A DNA stretch of 64,000 nt from Diospyros lotus. Lineage: Eukaryota; Streptophyta; Magnoliopsida; Ericales; Ebenaceae. Position numbers and translations under genes: made by a program. The DNA is taken from assembly GCF_014633365.1 (NCBI RefSeq), contig NC_068350.1:1183001-1247000 (forward strand), read 5' to 3'. The notes beneath the pieces are model-generated. The model was not told the origin of the DNA, ran no database searches, and saw only the letters and a list, made by a program, of their open reading frames with translations. Below are positions 31,378 through 43,222 of this stretch, in pieces (position 1 is the first letter of the stretch; every line of letters starts with the position of its first letter).

Positions 31378-34300
31378 AGAGAGAGAATTGTTGGTCACAA
31401 TTAGGCTTCGAAGAGGAGGTAGAAGCTAAATTATTAAAGTCAGTGTTCTGATAATTAGAGTAGACTAATTGAAATTCAAATCAACAATCAAAAAACTAGT
31501 CCTATTCATGTAAAACATCGTGGTCGATTTTGAATATTTAATTGACTAAAGGTCGAGTGATATTTGAGTGAAAAGAATTTTGAATTGATCTAAAATTTAA
31601 TTTATGAAAGCACCAAGCGAAAGCTATTTCTTGAGGCCACGATTGCCATCTATTAAATATAGTCTTAATTTTTAGGGCACGATGGTCACCTATTAAATAG
31701 AGTCTTATTTAGTCTATCTGTAGAATTCATTGTGAATAGATTTATAAAATATTAGACGACAAAAACTAAAATCCACATCTTACTTAAAAAAAAAAAATAA
31801 TGAAAAGAATTTCTTACCTTATCAAATGAACATATGGTTGTAAGACATACAATCACAATTAAAAGTTGCTTGACAACATGTCTAATTAGCAATGTTTTGA
31901 GAATCAACTCGAATTAGGGATCAACAAATGGGAATTGGCCAAGAGCTAGTTTGAGTCGTGGCAAAATATCATTTGCTAAAAAATTGGTCAATTATTTTAC
32001 AAGAATTGTGGTTGAATAGTTGAACCGAGCTAGTTGAACTAGTTAAAATTTTTATTTTTATTTTTATTTTTATTTGTATTTTTATATATTAAAAAATATA
32101 ATAATAATTTAAAATATTTAAAATGAGTTAATTTATATTATTTAAAATACCATATATCCTTTTGTTAAAATATGAATAATTTGTTGCTTAATTTTTCATT
32201 TGTAATTTAAATATTTTTTTATTTTGCTTTCATCATAAATTTATGTTATTATTATTGTATAATTTTTTTAATTGTATGATAGTTAATGTTAATATATCTT
32301 AAATTTATTAATTCTTATGTGATATGTAAGTTCTATTTTTTAAAAATTTTATATCATAATAATTTGAAAATAAATTAATTTGATAGTTTAACATGGAGGA
32401 ACCCAACCTCGTTAGTGACATGCAAGTCAACAATGTCACGTAATGGTAATTAATATTATATAGTTAAAAATAAATTAAGATTTTGTATTCAAATGTCTCA
32501 AAAGCTTTTAATCTGATAATTTTAAGATAAATAATCTAGCTAGAAAACGAAATTCGATAGCAACATTAAGTTTTGATGTACAAAAACATTGAAACGATGT
32601 TGCTTTAGTATTTTCAAAACGTTTTTATCTTGAAATGTTAAGAAATACAAAAGAAATGTTTTCGAGTCATTTTTGTAATTTTGAAAACGGTATAAGATAA
32701 TTTTAGAATATTGAAAAACATTATAAACACGTTTTTAATTCACGACCATATTAAAAATGAAAGCAATTTCATCTTTATTGTCTCAACGACCACATTAGAA
32801 ATAGAAGTAATTTATATTTATTTTTATTTGAATAGATAATAAAATTTATATTTATATATGATTGAGTAATTTTTTTTATATTTTTATATTAAAATTATAT
32901 TTATAAAAGAAAACCATTATGTTTTTTTATTTACTTTTTTTTCTCAGTTTTATTTATTACCTGTTTTAAAAATATCATTTTTTTCATTTTTATTTTGCGT
33001 AGTATCTGTTTTCTATTTTCATTTATGTGCAATCTAGATTGTAGGTTGACACTTAATTTTGATATTTATAGAATTAATAGTATTTTTTAATAAATTAATA
33101 ATATATTTTTTAATTTATTAATTATTTTTTAAAATTATAAATTTTACCATACGTAAAAAGTATTTATAGTTTTAAAAAATAAATATTGTTTATTATATAA
33201 AAGTGGAGTTAAAAAAAATTTAAAAAAATTACCCGTACCCATCGTGGTGGTAATTTTGTAGATTGGGAGCTTTTTTTTTGACAAATTTGTCTTTCCGACA
33301 ATAAATGTGACTTAAACTAAATATTTTTTAACAAATAGAAAGTTTTTTCACGATGAGAAGAAAAGAAAAATAAAAAAGAAAAAGAAAAATAAACATAAAC
33401 AAAAACACACATTTTGTGGGAGCAGTGACGGCGCAGACCAGACCAGACAGACCACAACCGTTTGCCGCGTTGAATTTCTCAACCTCTGAAGAAGAGGAAT
33501 AATCTGCTACGGCTAGTACCACATTAATCCTTGCTATCCACCAACCATTTCTTTTTTTATTTTCTTTTTCTTAATCACTAGCCCCGACCCCAAACCCCAT
33601 TATCTACCTCATACCCTATCTTAGTTTGGTGTGGGGTGTGATGTGTGGTGGGGGCACCCAAAGCCCGATCCTTTCTACGAAAATATTTTAAATATTTATA
33701 GAATAAATAATATTTTATTTATGAATATATGTGTAGAGATGAGACGGATCAAAACACATGATGAATCTATTGAGAAAATAAATATCATTTTCATCCCAAC
33801 TCTAATCGAAAAACAATAAGAGATTCTTTGAACTTGATTGAATTAACAATTTTGACCCTATCCCAATCAATGTGCGGTGGAGTTGGCTCCCCAAACATTT
33901 AGGTCATTTTGCCAACTCTATTGGTCATCTAACATTTTTCATTAATTTATTAGGGTCGACACTAATTTTTTTTAAAAAAAAAATGAAAAATCTCCCAAGT
34001 AATAGGAAAGTTAACCCAATTTTATGGAATCAAATTGTCCTTTTGGGTTTGTTGGAAAAGGACAAAAATAAAAATTCAATATTAATTTTATAAAAACATT
34101 AAATATATATACTAGCTACTTTATTATTTCATTATATGATATGTTGTACATATAGGTCCTATATATTATAAAATATAGATTATATTATATTAATATATAT
34201 AGTATGTTTATGATAAAGTAAATATTATATAATTATCAATGCTTAATTGTTTTATACTGCCACTGTCGGACGCGACTGTTTGCCTTCAGCCATCGTCAAC

Positions 34301-34790
34301 GAGTGCTCCGCCTTGGTCTAGCTAGCTCGCTATCGACGAACGTCTCTGCTCAAGGCGACTGCCACAAATCGGTTGATCATCCTCATATTTATTATTCGTA
34401 ATTTTTCTCAAATTTGAATTTTTATGTGATTAATAATTTAATTATGATTTATTTTTAATTTAATTTTTTAATATTAATAAATGTCTATTATGCACATAAA
34501 ACTTTTTTCATATAGATATATATATATATTAAACATATATAATGATCTTTTAAGTCCCCAATAATAAGATTGCCATCAATATTAAACATTGGTGGAAAAG
34601 TAACAAGTATATGGGATTCAATTAGTAAACTAAATATATTAATTAGTAGCCATCTCATCTCAAAGTGTACTTATATAGCCGAAGAAAACCAACATTCTCT
34701 CCATATAAAAACATGATCTTGGGGAATCAATTCATCAAATCTGAAGAAATTAGATGAATATATATTAATGTCATCATCATAATTAAAATG
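26778..34790. other. AT-rich intergenic region without recognised genes
   Basis: No frame exceeds about 90 codons or resembles a protein. There are (TA)n microsatellites at 28503-28527 and 31345-31374. The segment at 28151-29560 includes the phrase TATCGTACCCACGAGGA, common in plant retroelement LTRs, but no ends could be set. A GC-rich block near 34255-34390 stands out from its surroundings and may be a transposon interior. Confidence 0.45.
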
Positions 34791-34845
34791 TGGGGTATTG
34801 AGAACCACCCTCAAAGTGATGTCCCAAACACGGTGTTGCAGTTAC

Positions 34846-34849
<4 letters not shown>

Positions 34850-34876
<27 letters not shown>
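34850..34876. repeat. (GA)n microsatellite
   Basis: Pure GA repeat about 420 bp upstream of the phospholipase start codon. GA/CT tracts are frequent in plant promoters. Confidence 0.85.
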
Positions 34877-34879
<3 letters not shown>

Positions 34880-35148
34880 TATTCACAGCTTTGAAGTCAA
34901 CCAGAAGGTGCAGAAGCAATGGAAAGCATAAAACAAAGATTAAAAAAAAGGGAAATGCGAAAAGGAAGCCCCAAAGGTGAAATATTTTATGTGTTTGCAT
35001 CAGTTTTCAACAGCCGCAACATGGCAAAATCCAATAGTGCCCCGGCCGACCAAATCAGATGGCAAACGTTGAGGTTTGAAAAATCCTGGTCAAACCCTCG
35101 CCAAACATGCCCTTAGCTCTTCATTTCATTGTCCCCATCACGAGGAAA

Positions 35149-35172
35149 CTCTCTCTCTCTCTCTCTCTCTCT
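35149..35172. repeat. (CT)n microsatellite in the phospholipase promoter
   Basis: Pure CT repeat just upstream of the TATA box; a second CT-rich stretch (35245-35268) runs to the start codon in the 5' UTR. Confidence 0.8.
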
Positions 35173-35204
35173 GTCCATTTTTCTCGCCCACACCCCGTAT
35201 AGTG

Positions 35205-35214
35205 TATATATATA
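35205..35214 (+). promoter_or_regulatory. Putative TATA box of the phospholipase gene
   Basis: TATATATATA with a downstream CT-rich leader. Transcription starting ~30 bp later would make ATG 35271 the first AUG of the mRNA. Confidence 0.55.
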
Positions 35215-35270
35215 GCTTCTCCACTCTCTCTACTCTCCCTCGTGCTCTCTCTCTCTATCTCTCTCTGTCC

Positions 35271-36730
35271 ATGGCTTCGTCATCAGTGGCTATGAACCTT
35301 AACCCTAATATGAATCCTCTGAAAGAAAACTGGGTGGATGCATTTTCCGGCCAATTTTCCTTCTCCGTGGGGAAAGCAGTGACCATGAAAAGAAAGAGAA
35401 AACCCACTTCCGTTAATGGGAGATTGGCGGTTTCTTCAGTGGTAAACGCACCAGAAGCTGTTTCAGCCAAGATGGTGTCCAGACCAAGCTCAACGTTAAG
35501 CCGTGTTTGGAGGGAAATTCAGGGTTCCAACAACTGGGAAGATTTGCTCGAGCCCCTGGACCCTCTTCTCCGGCAGGAGATCATCCGGTACGGCGAGTTT
35601 GTCGCCGCCTGTTACAAGGCCTTTGACCTCGACCCGGCCTCAAAGCGATACTTGAACTGCAAGTATGGCAAGAAGAACATGCTGAGAGAAGTTGGCTTGG
35701 TAAATTCAGGTTATGAAGTTACCAAGTACATCTACGCAACCCCTGATATCAATATCAGCATTCCCAATATCCAGAATGGCTCTTGCTGCGGCCGCTGGAT
35801 AGGATACGCCGCGGTTGCTTCGGATGAAGAGGCTAGGAGGCTCGGTCGGAGAGATATCCTCATCACATTCCGGGGAACAGTCACCAACCCGGAATGGATC
35901 GCCAACTTCATGAGCTCCCTGACCCCGGCCCGACTCGACCCTCACAACCCTCGTCCGGAAGTGAAGGTGCGTCGAGATTAGGGTAAAATGAAATTTGTAT
36001 TATATTACAGATATACTTCAGATCATTCCATGTACGTCAATGACGAAGTTTTATTTGTTTTGGTTCCCGTGTTTCTTCCATTAACCAGGTGGAGGCTGGG
36101 TTTCTCAGCCTTTACACATCGGACGAGGGCAACAAATTCGGCCTCGGAAGCTGCCGCGAGCAGCTTCTTTACGAGGTTTCCCGCTTGTTGAACAAGTACA
36201 AAAACGAGGAAATAAGCATAACCTTAGCCGGGCACAGCATGGGGAGTTCACTGGCTCTACTACTAGCTTATGATATTGCAGAGCTTGGATTGAATAGGGT
36301 TGATTCAAGGCAAGAAATCCCAGTTACGGTGTTCTCATTTGCAGGCCCGAGAGTGGGAAATTGGGGCTTCAAACACCGCTGCGAGGAACTGGGCGTCAAA
36401 GTTCTTAGAATTGCCAACGTTAATGACCCCATTACGAAGCTCCCCGGCGTGGTGTTCAATGAGAATTTTAGGGTTTTTGGGGACTCCTGCTATGCTCATG
36501 TGGGCGTGGAGTTAGCCCTAGATTTTTTCAAGATGAAAAACCCGTCCTGTGTACATGATCTGGAAACCTATATTAGCTTGCTAAGATGCCCGGGTAATGA
36601 TCGAACACCAAGAATCGAAAGCAGAGAAGGTCTGGACTTTGTCAGTAAAGCGAAGGAGCTGCTCCTGGTTGCCCAGAACTTCAACACCTTGCCATGGATA
36701 AGTTATGCTTGCACCATATGGTTAGCATGA
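35271..36730 (+). CDS. Phospholipase A1 class I, plastid-type (PLA1-I-alpha2-like), 445 aa, two exons
   Basis: Exons 35271-35966 and 36089-36730 are joined by a 122-bp phase-0 intron (AAG/GTGCGT...AACCAG). The first ~75 residues are Ser/Thr- and basic-rich, consistent with a chloroplast transit peptide. The lipase domain follows: [59 protein letters not shown], nucleophile elbow [10 protein letters not shown] (Ser282), [22 protein letters not shown] (Asp345) and [13 protein letters not shown] (His388), so the triad is intact. Family members hydrolyse galactolipids, phosphatidylcholine or triacylglycerol in plastids or plastoglobules, and some feed jasmonate synthesis; the [20 protein letters not shown] block points to the alpha2 (plastoglobule lipase) branch. 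ATG 35271 was chosen for its context (CCATGGC) and its place after the TATA box. An in-frame ATG at 35076 lies upstream of that box and would add low-complexity residues. Looks functional. Confidence 0.93.
35967..36088 (+). other. Phospholipase intron (122 bp)
   Basis: GTGCGTCG...TTAACCAG between codons 232 and 233. An in-frame stop (TAG at 35979) shows it cannot be read through. Confidence 0.9.
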
Positions 36731-39700
36731 TCCAATCTGAGAAAGGCCATGTTCCCAGCTAGGTAGGCAGTTAATATATATGTATGTATGTATGTGTGAA
36801 TATATAGCATCTTGTACATGCTTTTTGGAACGGTTAACAACAGACATATATATGACCTTTGTAACCTCTAGAACTTAAAGGGATGGATCACGTTGGCGGC
36901 GCAAAATTAGCTTAATTCTCAGTGTTCTATCATACGATCAAAGTTTGAAACTTTCAAAAGCAAGATATATGTGACGCATGCATGTACTATAGTATATTCC
37001 CGATTAACCATGTGTGATGTGTATTACAAGGAAGCTGAAACCGAGGGCACTTGGAGCCAGAACTCTAATTCATGCAGTGAAGTAAGAATATATAGAACCG
37101 TTTATATTACCTTAACAAGAAGAAAAAAACACAAAAAAATAAGGGTTTGTATTACGTTCACTCTACATATTTGAAGTCAATTGGAGAAACTGGCTGGCAA
37201 ATTAACACAAAAACAGCATTGCCCAGCAAGAGGGCATGCACCTGCTGGCATAGAAGCCAAGGCCAAGAGCTCGTAGGAGCCACGGGGAGGGAGAGAACAG
37301 CCAACCCTCCAACAGACACTACCTAGACATGGCCGGCGCTTGGTTTAGCTTGAACTGTATGCGGTTAATTAATTATAAGCTCTACAGCTTGATGACGGAT
37401 TTATGTTGTAAATTTTAGATTTTGAGGGTATTTTAGTTTACTACTTGAAAAACTATAGGGATTGTTTACTTGCAGAGAATGTTTTATGTTTTTCATCATC
37501 TCCAGTTTTCATCTCTATTTTTATATTTTTTTTTTTTACAAAAAATTAGAGAAAAATGAAAAAAATGAGTTCACTTTTGTCAAATATGAAACCAGTTTTA
37601 GTTTTTAATTAAAAATGAAAAACGTATTCAAAATTAGGAAATTTTTTACCTGGAAACATTAATTGAAAATAGACAAATCAAAAATGAAAACATTAATTAA
37701 TTGATAAATTCATGATAATTTATCAAAAACAACTACCAAATAAATGCATTCATGCAGGGACGAACGGCGGTGAAGCTAAGGAGGCGAATCACGACGGTGA
37801 CGGATCTGTGTCAAATTGGTGGCAAAAGGTCTGTGAAGCTAATTAAGAGGAAAGGTCGGTTACTCACAGTGGTGACGATTGACGACAGATCTCCAACGAT
37901 CGGAGAATTAAGGATCTGCCACGATTGACGACAACGAGTCAGCGAAGCTGATCGAAGAGGAACGATCGCTAGAGGAAGTTGAAGTATCTGCAATGATTAG
38001 CAACAGTCGTGAAACAGACGATGGCTCATTGGCGAGAAATATATATATATGCAATGATCGATGGTGGCAAAGGAGCTGCGAATCTGAGAATGAGAGGTTG
38101 ATAAATTAAGGAAGAGGAGCACACGACAACTGTGGACGATGAAGACAGAAGCAATGGTCAATGACGCTCGGCACGACAACGATGGACGTGAAGAAGAGGA
38201 TTGCAAGAAGAAGACGTACGTGAAGAAAGACTTTTTTGATTTTGTGAAGAAGCTAGATTCGATCTTGGGACATTTCAAGGTGTTTTCCCTTTGGAAAAAC
38301 TTTGGAAAACATGGTAAATATTATTAGCAAAAGAAAACATCATAAAAACATCTAATTTAAAAAAAAAATCAATTTAAACACAATTTCTAAATATTTTCTA
38401 TTCGTGTAAATTTTTTTTTTTTTTTTTTTAGAAAACTACTCTAGATAGAGAGTGCTAGCTTTTGAAAGAAAAAAGAAATATTGAAAGAGTTTATAAACTA
38501 ATTAAATAGCTTCCCAAGTTAACCAAACAAATAATTAAAAAAGAAATATAATTAAGTTGTTGTTATATGGAGGTTATTAGCTCCTTTGACTAGCAAAAAC
38601 ATTGAACCAATCGTATCACTTGTCTTCTCAACTCAAAATACTTTTATTTATTTATTTATTTATTGTTTGAAAATGAATTGATCTCAAAAAAAGAGAGAGA
38701 TCACAGACTAAACCTATATAACTAGCGAAAGCCAATATATAGATCGAGTAGCAAAAAACGAACATATAAAATTGATCAAAGAGAAAAAGCAAACAAAGCC
38801 AGCATCAGAGGCCACAGGTCAGGGGGCACAAGGACATTATATTGTGGACACAAGGCTTACAAAGTAGCTTGGAACACCCAATATTATGAAAGGGAGAAAT
38901 CATGACCTAGAAAGGCCACAGTACGTACAAAAAGCAAAGAAAACCACTTTACAGGTTTTCCCAATTAAGAACCAACTAAATAGAAGCCAAAGAAGGTTGC
39001 TTAACATTCCAAGAGGACTATATATAAAGCCCTAAACACAAAATCAGAATAGAAGAAGGAAACAAAAAGGCACCTAATGCTAGAAACATAAACTACGTAC
39101 GTAAAGCAAACATAGTACATCAACAAATTAACACCAAAGCTCAACCATGCATAAAGGAAAACCCTAGAAGATCAGCTAATGATATATAGCTAATTAAGTA
39201 GATATGGGATGTGGCACTATCTTCTTTTGCATTGACATCATCAATTTCATCAACATCAACCCGCAAAAGCACCCAAGAGGAGAGATCGGGCTAGTGATAT
39301 ATATATATATAACCACCATTGAAACAAAGAGAAAAGAGGGAACGCATGGATTCTCTTCCCCTAGATCCCAAATCCTATCCGAAAATTGAGATCCAATATA
39401 TTGATTTCAAAGTGAAAGGGCTTAAAAACCAAGAGCGAGTAGTTGTAAAACAGGGGACAGGTTAGGGGAAAGAGTAAATCAAGGGTAAAAGGTGAGGGAT
39501 GACCATTGACAAGGTGAAATGTGAGAAAGAGCTATTGAAATTAGGAGGAGGTTAGGTAGCGATAATGGAAGAGGCTTAATAACCTAAGAGCCACAAAGGA
39601 AATCGTCATGGAATCCATCTCATTAATAAGATGGCCAATTGCCACAAGGCTTCAACCACCATATTGGAAGATATAAAAGGGCTCAAGTTTGACTGTAAGG

Positions 39701-40315
39701 CCAGGACTACTATCATTTATGCAATGATTTACCCATATGGCATTAGCTTGATTTTCTTGGCACAAGTAAAATGATTGTTTACAAACATTAGATGGCTGAT
39801 TGGATAGAGGACCATTAGGTGATAGCTTAATTTCGAGAAGAGATTTGCTTATTTATGATCGATACAGTATCTTAAATAGAGCCATAATTTCGTGTTCCCT
39901 TATTAAAGAGACCCCTTTATGAAATGATTCTTCTAAACGGATTGTTGTTTATAAAAGAACGAATAATGATGTTGTGTCAAGGTATCGAGTGATCCATGCA
40001 TTAAAGAATTTGGTGGGAACCCAAAGCTTCAATAAGATCCATGTGAGATCAAAAGATTTGGACACATCAATCTTGATTACCAATAATCTAAATTGTCAAG
40101 AGAGGAAAAATCTAAGGGATTTGATGATGCAAATGGGGTGTTATAATTGATTACCAACATCTTCATGCTTAGAGACCCAATCACATCACTTAGTCTAGAC
40201 TTTTTATATGTAGTTTCTCCTTCTATGAGTAATACTAGTTGTACGGAAGGACTTAAACCTTCTCTAATAAGCAATTGGAGCCAAGACTCTTCAATTCAAC
40301 AACTTATATATTTCA
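36731..40315. other. Intergenic, no gene recognised
   Basis: Immediately downstream is the probable 3' UTR of the phospholipase (to about 36870). From 37780 to 38280 a moderately GC-rich block with repeated GACGA/CGACAAC words resembles the interiors of plant non-autonomous transposons (compare 55490-55800), but no terminal repeats were delimited. The remainder is A/T-rich and featureless. Confidence 0.45.
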
Positions 40316-40319
40316 ATAC

Positions 40320-40672
40320 TCACCGCGACAAATTTGCCTTTTACAAGCAAATAATTAGAGTCAAGTATAATTATTAGAGACAAAAATTAAAAATATCTCT
40401 AAATCTTTCAATAGGTGTCTCTAATAATACTAAATTGCCACTAAAAGTACAATTAGTGATCATATATATATATATATATATAAGCAAACAAGACAGACAT
40501 ATCTCTCTTGTTTGCCATAGATGCACCCTATTTGCTTAACTTTAGTGGCAATTATTATTAGAGGCACGTATTAAATAATTTAAATACATATAATAAAATA
40601 TTTAAAGACATTTATTAAGTTTTGTCTCTATTTAACTCTAGTTATTTGCCTCTAAAAACAATTTATTGTAGT
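40320..40672. repeat. Foldback (inverted-repeat) element
   Basis: The left arm (AGCAAATAATTAGAGTCAA... to TAATACTAAATTGCCACTAA) is imperfectly complementary to the right arm (TTTAGTGGCAATTATTATTA ... ACTCTAGTTATTTGCCTCT). The two arms are separated by a (TA)n-containing loop. The right end AATTTATTGTAGTG resembles a CACTA terminus; the left end is eroded. Confidence 0.6.
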
Positions 40673-41790
40673 GATTTATTATGATCCCAATATGAAAAGT
40701 AATATGAATTAACAAATAGCTCATAACCCTCTACTCTGTTATTATTACCTCGTTATATACATACATATATATATATATATATCTATCTATGTATAGGCTA
40801 CTAGGTTTTCCACATAAGTCAAGGAATATATTAGCTGGATGATTTTATTGTTTTAATCACTGACTTTGTTGTACGATGTAAGCCTCCATAGCTGTTAATT
40901 ATTGTTATAGACCTAATTAATTAAATATCCTTTTAGTTGTTTGTCTTTATGTGATGCATGCATGCACGACTGGCAGTGAAGGGTGATTAATTTCTCCAAT
41001 GACTTCTTAATTACTTAGAAACCTACATATATATGGCTCTTCTAGATGACTAATTCGATCGGAAATGCTATTTAGACATTTAAGTGCGACGCATTTGATA
41101 ATATTCGTGCATTGATATATTATATATTTACATACACAAAATACAATATATTAATACATAAATATCGTAAAAAATATCACAAACTAAGTGCCTAAATAAT
41201 GTTTTCCTTCAATTGATCGCCAAAGGCCTTAATTTGTCAATTTGTCATCTTGCAGGGCAATCATAATCATAATGGATTTCCACGAGGGAGTTGTTATATG
41301 TTATTTTCCTTTGTCTTTTCTCTCTTTAGCTTTTTAATTTGGTGGGGTCAAAATATATTAACTATTAATTAAGATATTTAAAAATTATCTAAGTAATATC
41401 ATTAACTCTTCACTGATCATGTATGGAATAATCACTCAAACAATTGGTCGACACCTTACTTAAATTTTAAATCTCCAGTCTCGACATTAATTAGGATATT
41501 ACCGAGCAAGTTACCCAAGGGATTGGCTCTTTAATTTATAGATATTAATTGGTATACATATATGTATTTAATTAGGAATGCAAATGAATCCTAGTGGGTC
41601 CCTAATTAACTCATTTCAAATATTTTTAATTAAAATAAGTATAAAGATTTATAATTTATATGTAAGCATATATTGCAGTCCAAGATGGGAGCTCCTTAAT
41701 TGGTCTAATCTTTCTTGCCTTTTCTTTCCTTCAATAATTAAGACAGTATGATCAACATTTTGAAAACAAGAAAGAGTTAGAATTTTCTTA

Positions 41791-42262
41791 TTGAAAAATT
41801 AAAAAAGGAAGAAAAATTTGGGATTAGGAGACCAGAAATTCAATGGAGGGGCAATAAGTTTTAAGTTATGACATGTGTTTTAATTAAGATTGATTATAAC
41901 TAGATTCATGATATTGTCTTTGGGTGGGTTTTGGTTTTAAGGTAGTTTAAGCAATCTTCGAGTTGGAACTTGTCTAAATTGACTCTTTCTGCAAAAAATA
42001 AAGGAGGGGTCTGATTCTCTGATAGTTCCTCCGACACTCAAGTCCATCATTATGCTTGGGAGTGATGTAATAGTGATATAATAAATGTATAATAAATATC
42101 GTATCTGAATTTTAAGATACTACGTACCCCTTTATATAGGCATATTACCTATATAGGTGTAATAAATGCATAATAGAATTTTCTTAGTGAAAAAAGAAAA
42201 ATTTGGGATCAAGAGACAAGAAATTTAATGGGAGGGGTAAATGAGTTTTAAGTTGGTTATAC
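41791..42262. repeat. Dispersed direct repeat (~80 bp, two copies)
   Basis: GAAAAATTTGGGATTAGGAG (near 41811) and GAAAAATTTGGGATCAAGAG (near 42195) begin related segments that continue through AGAAATT(C/T)AATGG and AGTTTTAAGTT, about 385 bp apart. Confidence 0.65.
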
Positions 42263-43060
42263 CCTATTTAAAGTAATTCTTTTTTAAAAAAAATTAATAG
42301 GTTCATAATTTATTTATTTTTGTAAGTAAGTGTATATTAATAGAAAAATCATAAAATATCTACAACTTACACTAGGATATATCCCGAACAATCACAAAAA
42401 AAAAAAAAAAAAACAAACAAACAAACCAACAATTGGAAACACCAAAACAAACTAACAATATCAAAACTAACCTCAGAGCATGTTCAAATAGAAATATGTT
42501 GGAAGGTATCAAAAATCATACACGATCCTTTATCACTTTATCACTTGACCTACTCACTAGAGCCCTTATTTGCTTGCTCAAGGGTATGCTTCTTCTTCCT
42601 CTCTCTCTCTAATAATCTAAAATTAAAATAAATTATTAATTCAATTTGAATTATTATATTTATATTCTAATTATTAAATTATAATTCTAATTAATATAGA
42701 TTGAGGTATATATCTAGGTGAGTATGTATAATAAAAGAAGGAATGTGGAAATAAATAAATAGACTTATTCATCTTTCGAGATAATCAATTTTATCATTCT
42801 TCCTCTTTTCAACTAGGACTTGGATTTAAAAGTAATACTCCCACAGCTGGAATTATCTGTGCTATCATATAGATGTAATTTTCACTAGAATTTAACAAGT
42901 TGTCAAAGCAGGACAGCTTGTTATTGTTTTAAATAAATTTTAAACATTAAATAATACAAAAAATTTAATAAACCCCAACAGGTTTGAAAACCTAGCTAGT
43001 GAACTTTTTGAACTTTTTCCTTTTTCTTAGTCCAGACCATAATAATTTAAATAAAAAAAA

Positions 43061-43222
43061 CCTTAATATTAAAAGTATTGAAGAAATTATTCATACTTGT
43101 TCCATGTTGCAGAGCATGGCAACACTCACTAAAAAAAAAAAAAAAAAAAAACCTTAATATTAAAAGTATTGGAGAAATTATTCATACGTGTTTCAGGTTG
43201 CAGAGCATGGCTACACATTAGT
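43061..43222. repeat. 91-bp tandem duplication separated by poly(A)
   Basis: CCTTAATATTAAAAGTATTG begins at 43061 and 43152; both copies continue to TTGCAGAGCATGGC with a few substitutions. A ~21-nt A run ends the first copy. Confidence 0.85.

Noticed and set aside
33328..33522. 64-codon minus-strand frame starting MVLAVADYSSSSEVEKF
   Set aside because: Short, ends in homopolymer-derived Phe/Leu/Lys runs, and has no homologue that I recognise.
35076..35270. Upstream in-frame ATG of the phospholipase gene, adding 65 residues
   Set aside because: It lies upstream of the likely TATA box, and the extension is a translation of CT microsatellites.
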